From contig OX359250.1 in NCBI GenBank assembly GCA_947179485.1, forward strand, positions 42,850,600-42,914,599: DNA of 64,000 bases. The letters run 5' to 3'. Source of the DNA: Allacma fusca (lineage: Eukaryota > Arthropoda > Collembola > Symphypleona > Sminthuridae). Positions within the stretch are counted from its first letter, which is position 1; each line of letters opens with the position of its first letter. A program made the translations under genes and the position numbers. Below, one piece after another: positions 41,151 to 52,272 of this stretch. The notes under the pieces are model-generated. The model searched no databases, was not told the DNA's origin, and saw nothing but the letters and a program-made list of their open reading frames with translations.

Positions 41151-44056
41151 CTGGTGGGAAAATAGCAGTTTTGTATGCCACAAACTCCAGTACTAAAGGC
41201 AACAAACCAAGCATTTTTGTAACAGAATGCGGTATTTGCAAACAACAAAAAAGGTAATTAATTGATTACACTTTATAAATTACCTTTAATCGTGATCAAC
41301 ATTGATCGTTGTACTGCTATGTTATGGCACCTTACTTCTATTTATTCGACGATGAAATATTTAGCCAGAATGATGCCAGCAGTTCCAATATACTTGGGTA
41401 CCTTAATTGTAATATTTATAATTAACCTAATATTATTTAAAAATAATTTATAATATTTTGGAAATTTTTATTATCGTTTAGCTCTGTGTTTTGTTATATA
41501 GAAATTGCATACCTGAACTGTAAATTAAAATGTATTTAGTAAGATAAGGGCATGCTTTCAATATAATAATATATTAATAATCTAACTCATTTCAGAAAGT
41601 AATAAAGGTGAGAATTGAAATATCGTGTACTTCATTTCAAATCATTTGGTAAAAATAAGACGTCATGCATAATTGAATACAGTACATAATGCATATAAAA
41701 AGAACGTCGTATAAGTTACAGTAGTATTCTTATGATTGGCTGTTTCCCGAAGAAATTCGAACCGAAACTCCACCTTTACTCCTGTTTGCTGTAGTAAATA
41801 GTACTCACAATCGTAAAGCGGAAGAGTCCACGGTTTGTAAGCGAGGTAAGAATAAACCCTCGTTCTGTATAACATAGATATAGCATGAGGCCACAATACA
41901 TATACTCCGCTTGTATGTAGCGCAGCCGGCGAGTTGAGACATGTGACAAGTGTCATTGCGTACAAACAATCACTATTGCATATCACGTGCCGTTTTCTAT
42001 TGTTCTCATAACAACACAGCGCTGAGAACAATAGAATCAACGAATGGATGAAATACACCTGCTAGCACTTTACTACACCGCAGGTCATGTATTGACCTTT
42101 ATGCACCAACCTAATGTACAGGATGCGTGCATTACTGAAAATAGAACTGTTCCGAGCTCTATCCTTTCAATTATTTTATGAACAAGATGAACAGTAGAAG
42201 ATAACTTGTTCACCGAGCGTGGGTTTTCAGCCAATTCTTTGGGTCAATTCTCAATGAAGGAAGAGTAAGTTTAACTTGTAATTTACTATTAATTAAAACT
42301 AAAGGTAAAGACTTAAATCCGCAACACTTGAAATATTGTTTCCTGTTACAGTGGTACGGAATTATATTAGACAAACTACCCGCGGACAAACATATACCAC
42401 AGATGATATCGTCAACGCTGTGCGCTTTGTTAAGTCAGGGCATTCTGCTCATGAGGCTGAAAAAATCTTCTTGGTTCCTTCGAAAACAATAAGGCGAAGA
42501 CTTGATCCGAAATGGGTGGACCCGTCTATTAGAAAGCACGGTGGATTTCAACAATTATTTTCGAAGGCGCAAGAAGAAGAATTGGCTTCGTATCTGAAGA
42601 TAGCTTGTGACAGGTCTTTATGAACTTATCTTTTATTAAATAAACTTCAGAAATATTAATTCAGTCAAGGTTAGCAAAGCGATAAACAGGACACAACTTC
42701 AAGTAGGCGTTGCAGCTTACAATTTATTAAACAAAAGTGAATTGAAAATTGACAAAAATTCTGTTTCAAACAAAATATTATTTGAACATTAAATGCCAAT
42801 TTCAGTACAACTAAATAGTAAAGCTTGAGAACAACAGCCACTTCAACTTAAGCTGAAGTACAAATAATTGACAGTTGAAGCTGATAAATTGGCAATTTTT
42901 GAACGCATTAAATAAGCACGTTGGAAAAAGCTTTGTAGTAAATTGCAGGAATTCAAAGGTATTTCTTATGAACTAAAGATTCTACGCCACGTTGTTGGTA
43001 ACTCAAAACTTCAAAAATCTCGTTCGTACAGTCTATAATTGCGTTAAAATAGTACGTTAGTAGTATGACCGAGGAAAGGTAGAAAATTGTTTTAGGAGTT
43101 GATGGAGACGAAGAAGATGGTTTAAGCAGTTAACTAAAACTAGAAATTCTTTGACATAAACAATCTGTATAAATGCACGAAGACTTTTACGATACTGAAA
43201 ATTGAAAATGCTTTGAAGTTTTTGTAGCATAAATCAATTGTTGTTTCTAGAAGGCTTAGTTTTACTCTAAAGTTATTAATTGTAGCTTCTTGTAATTTTA
43301 CTTGTTAAAAAGAATAAACGACTATTATATTTTTAGTTTGATATTAATTGGAATTGTATGTTAAACTGTTCAGCTGAATTTAAATCCACTTCAATTTGTA
43401 CAAATATCACTACTTGTAATTTTCAACTTCCAATATTGAAGCTGTAGGTTGGCTTCCGGTAATTGACTCGATTAATTTGATTTACATTCGGTTAAATACA
43501 ACTGTAATGCTGAAATTGAGTTTACAGTTCACTTTTGAGTACAACTACAAGTTCAAATAACATAATAATTTGAGTTGTGAGTATCCCTAGTGATACGAAA
43601 AGTAACAAAAAGGAAGCTGCTTTGCTAACCTAGCTTTGTGCGTCAATACGAAATTTTAATTGAGTGTCAATTACCGAAATTTGATTGTAGATTTCTTGGA
43701 TTGTCGATGCGAGAGTTGCGATCATTTGCATATGAATTAGCGGAGAGAGAGTGTTTGAATCATCGCTTCAACAGAACGACAAGACTTGCTGGGTACGATT
43801 GGGTGCGTGGGTTTTTTGCTCGAAATCCCAGTTTATCTTTCCGGACACCTCAACCTACAAGTATATACAGAGCAAGGGGTTTCTCCAAAGAAAACGTAGA
43901 TGTCTTCCACCAAAATTTCCTGAAAGTTCAAAGCTCTCATCATTTCCCTCCCGGACGAATCTTTAACGTCGACGAAACTGGATTCACTCCTAACAATCCC
44001 AGTATACCCACCGAGTCTTTTTACTCTTACTGGTCTACAAACCCGACAATGCATAC
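41151..44056 (+). repeat. Direct repeat copy B, right of the N gap
   Basis: Starts at the first base after the gap and matches 38046-40950 throughout. Its last 73 bases overlap the start of the right arm of the inverted duplication. Confidence 0.92.
42352..42613 (+). CDS. psq-HTH transposase exon, copy B
   Basis: Same as the exon at 39247-39508, with the same acceptor and donor sites. It carries the psq-type helix-turn-helix that binds transposon ends. If the two direct repeats are one locus assembled twice, this and copy A are the same exon. Confidence 0.7.
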
Positions 44057-44062
44057 TACTTC
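43691..44062 (+). CDS. psq-HTH transposase exon, copy B, incomplete DDE domain
   Basis: In frame after the exon at 42352-42613. It encodes the CENP-B-like region, and then IFNVDETGF, whose Asp is the first acidic residue of the DDE catalytic triad. Soon after, the frame leaves recognisable transposase sequence and stops at 44062-44066 (..NPTMHTTS), with the second and third acidic residues missing. The truncation coincides with the junction to the inverted arm, which suggests that the rearrangement cut the gene here. Catalysis is not expected from this copy. Confidence 0.65.
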
Positions 44063-44535
44063 GTAGTCCTCCATATGTACATAGAACTAAAATTGGAATC
44101 TTAAAATGAGGTGCCGTTTCAGAGAGAAAGTAATAATTATTGTATTTAATGAGCATAAGTTCACATGTTTTTATCACTACACAAAAAGCTCTAAAAGGGA
44201 CCTCTTAAGGAGGGAGGAGAGAGTTTACTGCATATACATGACATGACAATTCCTACTACCTCTGAACAACCTCTCATATCTCGACAACAACTAGAAAGCT
44301 TTTTCAGATTCTTAATCTGCTACTTAAACTTTGACAGTAAATGTGTTCCAATTTCTTTCAAAATGCGTTAGGAGCTGCCGATGTAAACTTGCTCCCTGTT
44401 GCCATGCGTAATTTCACAGCATATATTACATATATTATGGTAACATGAAAATGTGTACGTATCTACTATGACATTTTAGTGTATTGTTTATTACCATTAG
44501 TTATCATATTTGAAGGAGCTCTTTGTACTGGTAAA

Positions 44536-45842
44536 CAGTGCTCGGCACGGGTACGAAAAATCGGTACCCGTACCCGTATCTGTACCTGAAGTGCGGGTAT
44601 TTCAATAACTGGTATCTATACCCGTACCCATACCCGAGTATCCGGGTACACATTTTTCGTACCCGTACCCGCAATGTAATCTCAATCCATGTACCTGTAC
44701 CCGTATTGTACCCGTACCCGAAAATACGCGAAAATTGTACCCATACTCGGGTATCTCAGTGTCGTACCCGTACTCGGTACTTTATCCAGATTTGTTTTAA
44801 TGTAATACATAGTACGTTATATGTAATAATGCATGACAACTGAGTGGGTAATTTTGACTAGCTAGAGAGGTATTTGACATTGTATATTTTTATTGAAGAG
44901 TAGAAAACTATAAGCGTTTTTGATTAGAAGTAAAATTATCCCCATTTGATTGTTTATGGGCTGATGGGCGAAGTATTTTATAGCACCCAGTCCATATGTG
45001 CATGCATTTTTGGCTTGGGACTTGGCTACTCGATTTTTCACTTTTTGATTTATTCGGCCTTTTACATTAATTTTCTCATCTCAGTAGTTCTGTGTACATG
45101 TAACTCATTAATATCTTGTTACAAATATCCGCCTTTTCCTATTCAACTACCAATTACAAAAAATACCTTGCCATCCAACTCATCGGAACTCTAATTTTTA
45201 AATTGTATTCATTGTGGCTAATGAAGTATCATGTACATACGTGTCAATCAGACTATTTATGCAATTAGTGACAAAATACTACATTATGAAGACGTTTTGT
45301 ATAAAATTTCGTTGAATCCTATTCTCCACTTCTGTTTTGATATTATTCCTCGTCTGTTTATTAATTATTCTTCCTAAAACATGTTTCCATAAAAATATAT
45401 ATCATAGATATAAATATATATTTTAGCAACACAGTCTGAAATACAGTTACTGCATGTTGTAAGGTTAAAAGGGTATTAACAATAAGCTATATGTATTCAG
45501 AATTACTAAAAATACCGACAGAATTTTCCAACGGAAGTTCCATTATTTTCATAAAATTCATCAAAATGTCTCAAATCTCAACATATCCAAATACTCGGGT
45601 ACAATGGTCGCGGGTACGGGTAAATGACACCATTATACCCGTACCCGGTGGGTATATACCTATTTTGAAATCCTTGTACCCGTACCCATACCCGTATCCG
45701 TACCCGAGATTTTGAGCCGACCAAAGTGTACCCGGGTAGTACCCGGAATTGTTCGGGTACACAAAATCCGTACCCGGGTAGTACCCATACCCGTACCCAT
45801 ACCCGTTTACCCGAGTATTACCCATACCCGTGCCGAGCACTG
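44536..45842. mobile_element. hAT-type MITE, family D (right arm copy)
   Basis: 1,307 bp, with the same termini as the left-arm copy and target duplication CTGGTAAA at 44528-44535 and 45843-45850, the reverse complement of the left-arm duplication. Both ends are filled with GTACCC-type units. Confidence 0.92.
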
Positions 45843-45932
45843 CTGGTAAATATAAGAATTTTGAGCGGAGAGTGTCAGATCAATGCAATCTGCTTCTGCT
45901 GAAATATCCTATCACAATATATCATAAGCTTT

Positions 45933-46145
45933 CTACGAGCGAGCAGCATCCTCTGGCGTCAGGTGTTCATCAGAGGGTGATTCCGCCAGCAGACTATTTT
46001 CAAGGTGTGCTAATGCGGTCAAGATATCCAGTTCATTTGGGATGTCCGAGACACCATCACTCTGGGATCCAGATGTGGACGGCACGGCATCCGACGTGGA
46101 GGATGACTCTTGTGCATTATAATGAACACTCACACCCAATGTCAT
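45933..46145 (-). CDS. Small acidic Ser-rich ORF, right arm copy
   Basis: Identical in protein to the ORF at 35333-35545, on the opposite strand. ATG at 46145. No family recognised. Its intactness in both arms only reflects how recent the duplication is and is not evidence of function. Confidence 0.35.
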   Translation of the reverse strand: MTLGVSVHYNAQESSSTSDAVPSTSGSQSDGVSDIPNELDILTALAHLENSLLAESPSDEHLTPEDAARS

Positions 46146-47200
46146 TTTTGAAAGTAATTTTTGCACGGGAAATAAGTTAAATAATTACGAAATGCTTACC
46201 AATCCATTCACATTGGGTTCTTGTCCTACTAACCGCAAAGTACTGACCTAGGTTAGTATAAAACAATTTTTTACAATGTTAGACAATTTAGTTTTCCCAC
46301 AATTGGCTGGACTTGGACGTTCTGGACGATTCACTGTTTTGTGAACTACAGGGGGCGGTGGGCAAGTGAAATAGCAGACCTATAGTAATTAACATAATAT
46401 ACAAAAATTATTTAATAAAGTTGTAATTTTTGAAACAATAATAATTACTTACAATTAGTTCTTAAGTACTGAGACTGCAAATTTTGACTGGGAAGATGAT
46501 AAGCGAAATATTAATCCAGATGCTTCTGAGAATTATTGCTGAAAGTATCCCTTCAGGTTTCAGAAACCTTCTCTTATGGTTTGAATAAAAACGCAAATAC
46601 TTGAAGTAACTATTTGTTTGAATGCTTTCGACTTAAACCGTTGAATTCAATTTTCGGGATGAAAAAGAAAAGCAAAATGTCATTTCATGTGGGTTTCGTT
46701 GGAGTAAAATAAACGATTAAATACGCTAATTTTTAAAAAGTACCACTAAAATATTATTTTCAAATAGGGACTTTTTTGCTCCCTGCAGATTTTTAAAATT
46801 TACCAGACACTGTATTTAATGCACGGCAAATGTATAATATAACGGGACGTTACTGTGCAGTAGAAGAAGATTTCTTGTTCTGTGGGAAGTTACGGGTCGC
46901 AACCTCGCAACAACGGGGAACATGGGTGCAAAACATGAATGCAGGATGACTTTTGTAAACTCTCAATTGTACTCTAAATTAAAGTTAATTACAAAAACAA
47001 CAACAATAACCTTTAATAATAACCAATAAATATCTACACTTTTGAAATTAGCTACTTCCATAAAATGTTCACAAGTGTCATCAATCATTAAATAATACAT
47101 AGTTACACTGACATACTTGAATATATACTGATACAAGAATAATGAAATGAAGTAATTGAAAAGAGCCTCAGGCTATATTGTCACAATTAGTAGCGTAATT

Positions 47201-48483
47201 TTAATCATAGAAAGTGTTCTTCATAAGCATATTCAATTTTCCCGAGGGCTTGTGCGTGTACCACATGTGTCCAAACCGACGACCGTCTGTGCTGCTCCTG
47301 CATATTAGAATTGTTAGAACCAAAGCACACACGAAACAAACCAAAGTGTGCACTGCTAATAAGATTTTTCGCATGGGTGCGCCAGAAATATCTTCTTGAT
47401 CATACGGACGAATAATTGGAATCGGTACAGTCATGGCGTAAGCTCTGCTTTTGTTTGCTTCTTTATCCGTTCCAATCATAACGACCATGAGGATTACATT
47501 TATAACCACGTCTACGATCAACCAGAAAACCACAATGAAGGCATAAAATTCAACAGTGAATCCAGACACTTGAATGTCATTTCTGCCGGAGGGTGACCCA
47601 GGGATGTAGAAAGATGTTAGAAGACACAATAACCAAAGAACTCGGGCTACTGTCGCAAACAGGAAGTGTAGAAATATTGTCATTTTACGCATTCCCGTGT
47701 CGAATGCTCGAAATGGACCTTGAAATAGGACGAGCAAGAAGGCGAGAAAAGAAATGTAGCCCAGAATCCAGTGTACGAATCCCAGAGAATGTTTCGAAAA
47801 CCCGAAGAATGAGCGACCAAAATACGCAGCAAGCCAACCACTAAACATGCCCGCAAATGCTGTTAAGGCCGTGCTTATGTGTATACCATGCCATACGTGG
47901 ACGTTTACAAATCGCTTATCCATGTGAGTCTCTTTGTAATAACGAGATGTCAAGGTACCAAGTGGGATCACTAGCATCGTTGTGATAACCATTGCCATTC
48001 CGTGCGTGACTCGATAGCCCCAAATTATTTGGCCAATTTCACTTTTGGCAGAAATCCCGAATGCCCTGGTGTTATTTCTGGCTTCCTCGCAGCCTCCGGC
48101 GCAGCTGCCGCCTCCAGGAGCAAATTCTGGTACATGTGGTACATAACCAGGTCCAACACGGTCTTTATTTTCGTTCTGGCATCGTAGCCTTACATGCTGT
48201 CCGATCTGCCAGTATCTGTTTATTGTATTGCCGCACCGTCCTGCAAATCTCCCAATACCTGGAGAATTTGCAAGACGATGACATGGGGCGTTTGTAAAAG
48301 CTGGTTGATTCCCAACCAAAGTCGAATGGTTGTAGTCCGTAACCCAGGTATAGTTGGGGAACCTTATTGGTCCTAAAGCTTTAACTTCGATTGGTGCATC
48401 TCTCGGTGGTTCGGGGTCAAAAGATCCGTAGGTAGCCGTCTTCACAAAAACTTTATTTTGATAGGGCGTAATCATTCTTAAAT
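47201..48483 (-). CDS. Cytochrome b561/ferric-reductase-like protein, last exon
   Basis: A 424-codon frame from ATG 48475. Codons upstream stay open to a probable acceptor (TTTAACCCAAG, ending at 48484), so this is better read as a terminal exon starting in phase 1. The first 150 residues are extracellular-like, with Cys-rich patches (CHRL..RCGNT..RCQN, GGSCAGGCEE) and several N-glycosylation sequons (NYT, NHS, NNT). Six hydrophobic segments follow at about 154-180, 190-220, 229-253, 264-292, 305-332 and 363-386. Histidines in the first four (YRVTHG, VHVWHG, GFVHW, FLHF) fit b-type haem ligands of the b561 fold found in FRRS1/DOMON-b561 proteins. Expected role: transmembrane electron transfer, for example ferric or monodehydroascorbate reduction. 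Its 3' part is duplicated inverted at 33780-34286. Confidence 0.8.
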
Positions 48484-49615
48484 CTTGGGTTAAAAATAAT
48501 CAGAATAAAGTTATTAAAGGTGATAACAACGTTAAGGACCTTAATCCGAACTTTAAATGATGGCATTGTGTTGCAAGCATAATTATTTCATCAGACGAGA
48601 AGCGGTAACTGTAAAAAATCATACTACTTGTGGGTCCCACTAATTTGTATGAGGTCGGGAAAACTGACTATTTTGCCGGAGGTCTGATATTTTGGAGGTG
48701 GGATAGGCATCAAATTTAGTAATTAGCAGGAGTTTGGGACAACACGGCACGGGTGACTTCAATAAAAAGCGGGATATATAGGATGGATCTGTCTGATCGA
48801 TAGCTCACTAGTTGCCCGCAGGTGGTTAAAAAATATTTATTCAACTCAATACTTGATGAAATATTTTTTGGTGTATTTGCAGGGCTACTCTCTTAATATT
48901 TTCCTTAGATCTATTGATATGGGTCGTAAGGTAAGAAGCGCTGACGTTCTAGAATGTCCGAAAAAATCTTTGATTGTGTGGTTTCTGGCTAGCTTACAAT
49001 GAGTAATTGTGGATTCAAAAATCATGTTGTAGATTTAGAAAAAGGTTTTCGAAAAAACTATTAGCAAAAACGTTTAGAATGAGTTGCTTTTGTATACATA
49101 AGCAACAAATCAGCCCTAGTAAAAGTATTAAACAAGGTAGTTTCATTATTACTCTCATTTTTAAATGACTAAATGATTATAATAATTTTGGATTACTATA
49201 AATCTCGGAACCAAAATCAACGCGATCATTCAGAAGTTATGCGAAACACTACTTTAATAAATCAAATTAATAATTAGGCTAAAAAAATAATCGCTACGCG
49301 TTAATTTGAGGTTGCACATAATGCCAAGGCAATTGGAAATGAGAGCTGGATAATTAAGGACAGGTGTGTTACGCACGCCTCTCTTATCTCCGATTGGCTT
49401 AAGCTTCTAACCATTGATACAATACAAGTCTTACTATTGATACAATTAACAATCAAAACCTGTTTAGTCGCAATTGGCCGAATTTCAAATTCAGAATTGT
49501 TTTTTCAAAAACTATCGGGCTGATTTCTGCCGAATAATACGAACTTACAGCTTTACTATTAACCGAAGTAGGGTCCACAGAAAGTTTCAATAAAAACAGT
49601 GGATTAGTCTTTGAG

Positions 49616-49619
49616 ATAT
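49616..49619. repeat. Target duplication of the gypsy element, left
   Basis: ATAT here and at 58765-58768 border the LTRs. Four bases is the usual duplication for Ty3/gypsy errantivirus-like elements. Confidence 0.7.
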
Positions 49620-50138
49620 TGTTAGGTATGTATATAGAAATTACATAAACTAGTTAAGTCTCACATGAATAATTAATTGAGTTATGAAATACACAACCAT
49701 AGTTTAAGTCAGTTCAAAGTTACTTTAACACTTATTGTAAAGGTGCAAGGTAAGCACTTCCCATCGGCTAAAGCCGACGAGTGTCAACGTCCCGTTACAT
49801 CCATCATGACGTAACGTCTAGACTTAAGATTGTAAAAATAGGCTCAAGTAGCCACTTGTTAAGTTTAAGATTCTTCCAGACTCTTCAGTGAATAACTGAG
49901 AGTCATTCCAGTAACACCTATTTTTAGTTGTTAATCTTCATTTCCCTTTCCTTTTGATTTCGATTATTAAATAAAAGTAATTAGTCTTCGGATTAATAGA
50001 AAATCACTTTCAATCGTTTATTCATAATCATTCCTTCCATCAGCACGATTCACAATTATTTACAATTTCCTGACAATTACATAAGTAAATAATCTAGAAG
50101 TTAGGATTTCATGGTGTAACCATAACCTACCCTTTACA
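49620..50138 (+). repeat. Gypsy 5' LTR
   Basis: Starts TGTTAGGTATG and ends CCCTTTACA. An AATAAA polyadenylation-type signal lies near 49971. No base difference from 58246-58764 was found when the two copies were read side by side. Element transcription should start within it; no TATA box is obvious. Confidence 0.95.
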
Positions 50139-50156
50139 TGGTGGCCTTTGTAAAAC
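50139..50156 (+). promoter_or_regulatory. Candidate primer-binding site
   Basis: The 18 bases after the 5' LTR begin TGGTGGCC. Position and the leading TGG (complement of tRNA CCA) fit a tRNA primer site. The tRNA cannot be named from sequence alone. From here to 50657 is an untranslated leader. Confidence 0.5.
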
Positions 50157-50657
50157 ATTGCCAAAAAATTTTATTGCCCTGGCAATGCTCCCGAATTACT
50201 CTCAATTATCACTCCCCTTGGGAAACAATCGATTTAATTTTAAGAATTGATTTCGTACCAGGCAAGTTTGAATAAGGTGTCATATTTCGTGAGAATAATT
50301 GAGATTTACAGTTTTGGCCAAGCAGAGGTTACATTCCTGCATCTTGACGTTGCAACACGCACAGCACCATCGGGACTACCCTAGAGGAGTCATCCGTATT
50401 ACCTGTGACCGGTCGAAGAACCCCTCGTAAGTTTTATTGATAAACGGGGTTAATAAGTTTTGTCCACGGAAGGCAGAAGGATTTACCTGCGCTTCACCGA
50501 CCGATGCCCTGAGGATTTGGGTATACTCAACGGACAGCCACGGAGCTCAGTACCGTTCCCACCTCATCCAGGAGGAATTTCATATAGTAAATACACAGTG
50601 TTAAGTTTCATATCCATGAACCACCGTCACGGTACGTACATACTTACGTTATAATTT

Positions 50658-51038
50658 ATGTCCGATAAAAAGAAGCCCTCAGCATCCAAACCAGACCCTA
50701 AACCTTCTACAAGTAGAGTCACTCGTAAAAATTCTGACCCTGATTTAAAAGACGCCTCTGAATTAGCAAAAGTCTTACAACAAGCAAAAGCGAAAGCAAA
50801 AGCTACCACTAGCACTAGTAAAAAGCCCAAGCCTCAGCCGTTATCACCTCCAATCTTACCTACACCGCCAGTTCCTCCAGTAGTTTCGCCCGCACAAGCT
50901 TCACCTCCACGAACTCCAAGTCCACAATATTCTACCCCTCCAGGTACACCTCCACCGATTTCTTTACCCCCCCACCACCACCACCATTACCAGTTCTTTC
51001 ACTCGTCACTCCTCCCACACGCATTGTTCCGTCTTTAA
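50658..51038 (+). CDS. Gypsy gag, N-terminal part (separate frame)
   Basis: A 126-codon frame beginning MSDKKKPSASKPDPK. It is Lys/Ser-rich, then strongly Pro-rich. At 50967-50973 a run of seven C is followed by CACCACCACCACCA. Beyond it this frame reads an unlikely His run and stops at 51038, while the gag frame that contains 51125 is open through the same bases upstream of its first ATG and reads a natural Pro-rich continuation. Either a homopolymer change has split gag, or the ribosome slips here, or the real gag starts downstream. The basic N-terminus fits the start of a structural protein. Confidence 0.65.
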   Translation: MSDKKKPSASKPDPKPSTSRVTRKNSDPDLKDASELAKVLQQAKAKAKATTSTSKKPKPQPLSPPILPTPPVPPVVSPAQASPPRTPSPQYSTPPGTPPPISLPPHHHHHYQFFHSSLLPHALFRL

Positions 51039-51124
51039 AACGGCAAATTTCCAAGGCCCGTAAACGCCAAAATTTTTATCGAATAAACCCTCATAAACGT
51101 CCTCGCACAGTAAAATTTTTCAAT

Positions 51125-52252
51125 ATGGCTGCTGCTGCTGCTGCCAACCCTGTTAATGTCACAATCAACACTGCTCCCATTCATTCTATAGTTGATTTTC
51201 AAAAGATTAAACAATTCCTCCCCGCAACTCATGATGTTCATGATTTTATTATTGACGTTCAACGTGTCGTGGCCCAATACCAATGGGATTGGCCCACTCT
51301 CCAAGGACACACTCCCAATTTACTAGCTCGTGACCCCTTTCAATGGCTGCAAACCCAACTCGCCATAGCTCCACCCACTATTGTTAGTATTGATACATTC
51401 TTCACGGCTCTCCGTGAACGCTATGCCAAGCCTCGACAGGTTTATCTCAATCAGTTAATTTCCCGTAAGCAAAAAGACAATGAAACGAGTGCCAAGTTTT
51501 TGTATGATGTCGATAGTATTTGCACCCGCTATGACCCAACAATGAGTCAGCCTGACCGTGTTGCTTGGGGAATGGAAGGCCTCCTTCCCAAGTACAAATC
51601 TGCAGCGGCAGGTTTTCCATTTACCAGCATAGCTGCTCTCGTTCGTTTTTGCGAACAACGAGAATTTGCAGATACAACTGCTGGCCCTTCAGATATGGCC
51701 GCAAAAGTTAAGTCTTTGGAAGACACCATCCAAAAACTTACCTTGTCTGATGCGCCTAATGCCCAAGCTAATTTTGCTTTTGTCCCTGGCCGCGGACGAG
51801 GTCGTGGCAATGGCCGCGGCAACTTCCACAATAATAATAATCCCCGCGGTCACCAAGGCAATATTCACCAACCAGTCCCTCACCAACCCCGAGGTAATAA
51901 TAATCATAATAATAACAATAATAGAGGACAGGCTCAAAACCCCCACAAAGGTATGCAATGTTACAATTGCAATAAATTCGGTCACATCAGTCGTGACTGC
52001 CGTTCGGGAAACCAACAGAGGGGGCCCAACCAGCGTGGTCAGGGTCCCCGCCCGAACTTTCGGAACAACAATTTCCGCGGAAACAACAATGGCTTCCGCA
52101 ACAATCACCAGAACAACGGCAACAATCGCCGGAACGACCCAAATGTTCAGAGATTGGAAATTTCTTTCAATCCCAATTCACCCCAAACCAATCAAACTCC
52201 CCAGAATCATTTTGCGAATCTTCAATATCCCTCCATCACTTACCCACAATAA
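51125..52252 (+). CDS. Gypsy gag (capsid and nucleocapsid)
   Basis: 375 codons from an ATG at 51125, followed by an Ala run. Residues about 25-200 form the capsid-like region (FLPATHDVHDFIIDVQRVV .. DPFQWL .. RERYAKPRQVYLNQLISRKQKDNETSAKFLYD). The C-terminal third is Arg/Gly/Asn/Gln-rich, with one zinc knuckle CYNCNKFGHISRDC at about 278-291 that binds genomic RNA. The frame is open upstream of the ATG at least to the C7 run at 50967, so the natural protein may be longer. The next frame (pol) overlaps the 3' end of gag in the -1 frame, as expected for frameshift expression. Confidence 0.9.
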   Translation: MAAAAAANPVNVTINTAPIHSIVDFQKIKQFLPATHDVHDFIIDVQRVVAQYQWDWPTLQGHTPNLLARDPFQWLQTQLAIAPPTIVSIDTFFTALRERYAKPRQVYLNQLISRKQKDNETSAKFLYDVDSICTRYDPTMSQPDRVAWGMEGLLPKYKSAAAGFPFTSIAALVRFCEQREFADTTAGPSDMAAKVKSLEDTIQKLTLSDAPNAQANFAFVPGRGRGRGNGRGNFHNNNNPRGHQGNIHQPVPHQPRGNNNHNNNNNRGQAQNPHKGMQCYNCNKFGHISRDCRSGNQQRGPNQRGQGPRPNFRNNNFRGNNNGFRNNHQNNGNNRRNDPNVQRLEISFNPNSPQTNQTPQNHFANLQYPSITYPQ

Positions 52253-52272
52253 ACCTGTCACCCACTTCAGCT

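Larger units (their letters stand above)
43984..47717 (-). repeat. Inverted duplication, right arm
   Basis: Reverse complement of 33770-37495. Here the b561 exon continues past the edge at 47717 without interruption, so this arm is the parental copy and the left arm the derived one. It contains a family D MITE (44536-45842) and the small ORF (45933-46145). Confidence 0.9.

Noticed and set aside
40533-41257. ORFs running through the N gap
   Set aside because: The N stretch is untranslated placeholder, so these frames have no meaning.
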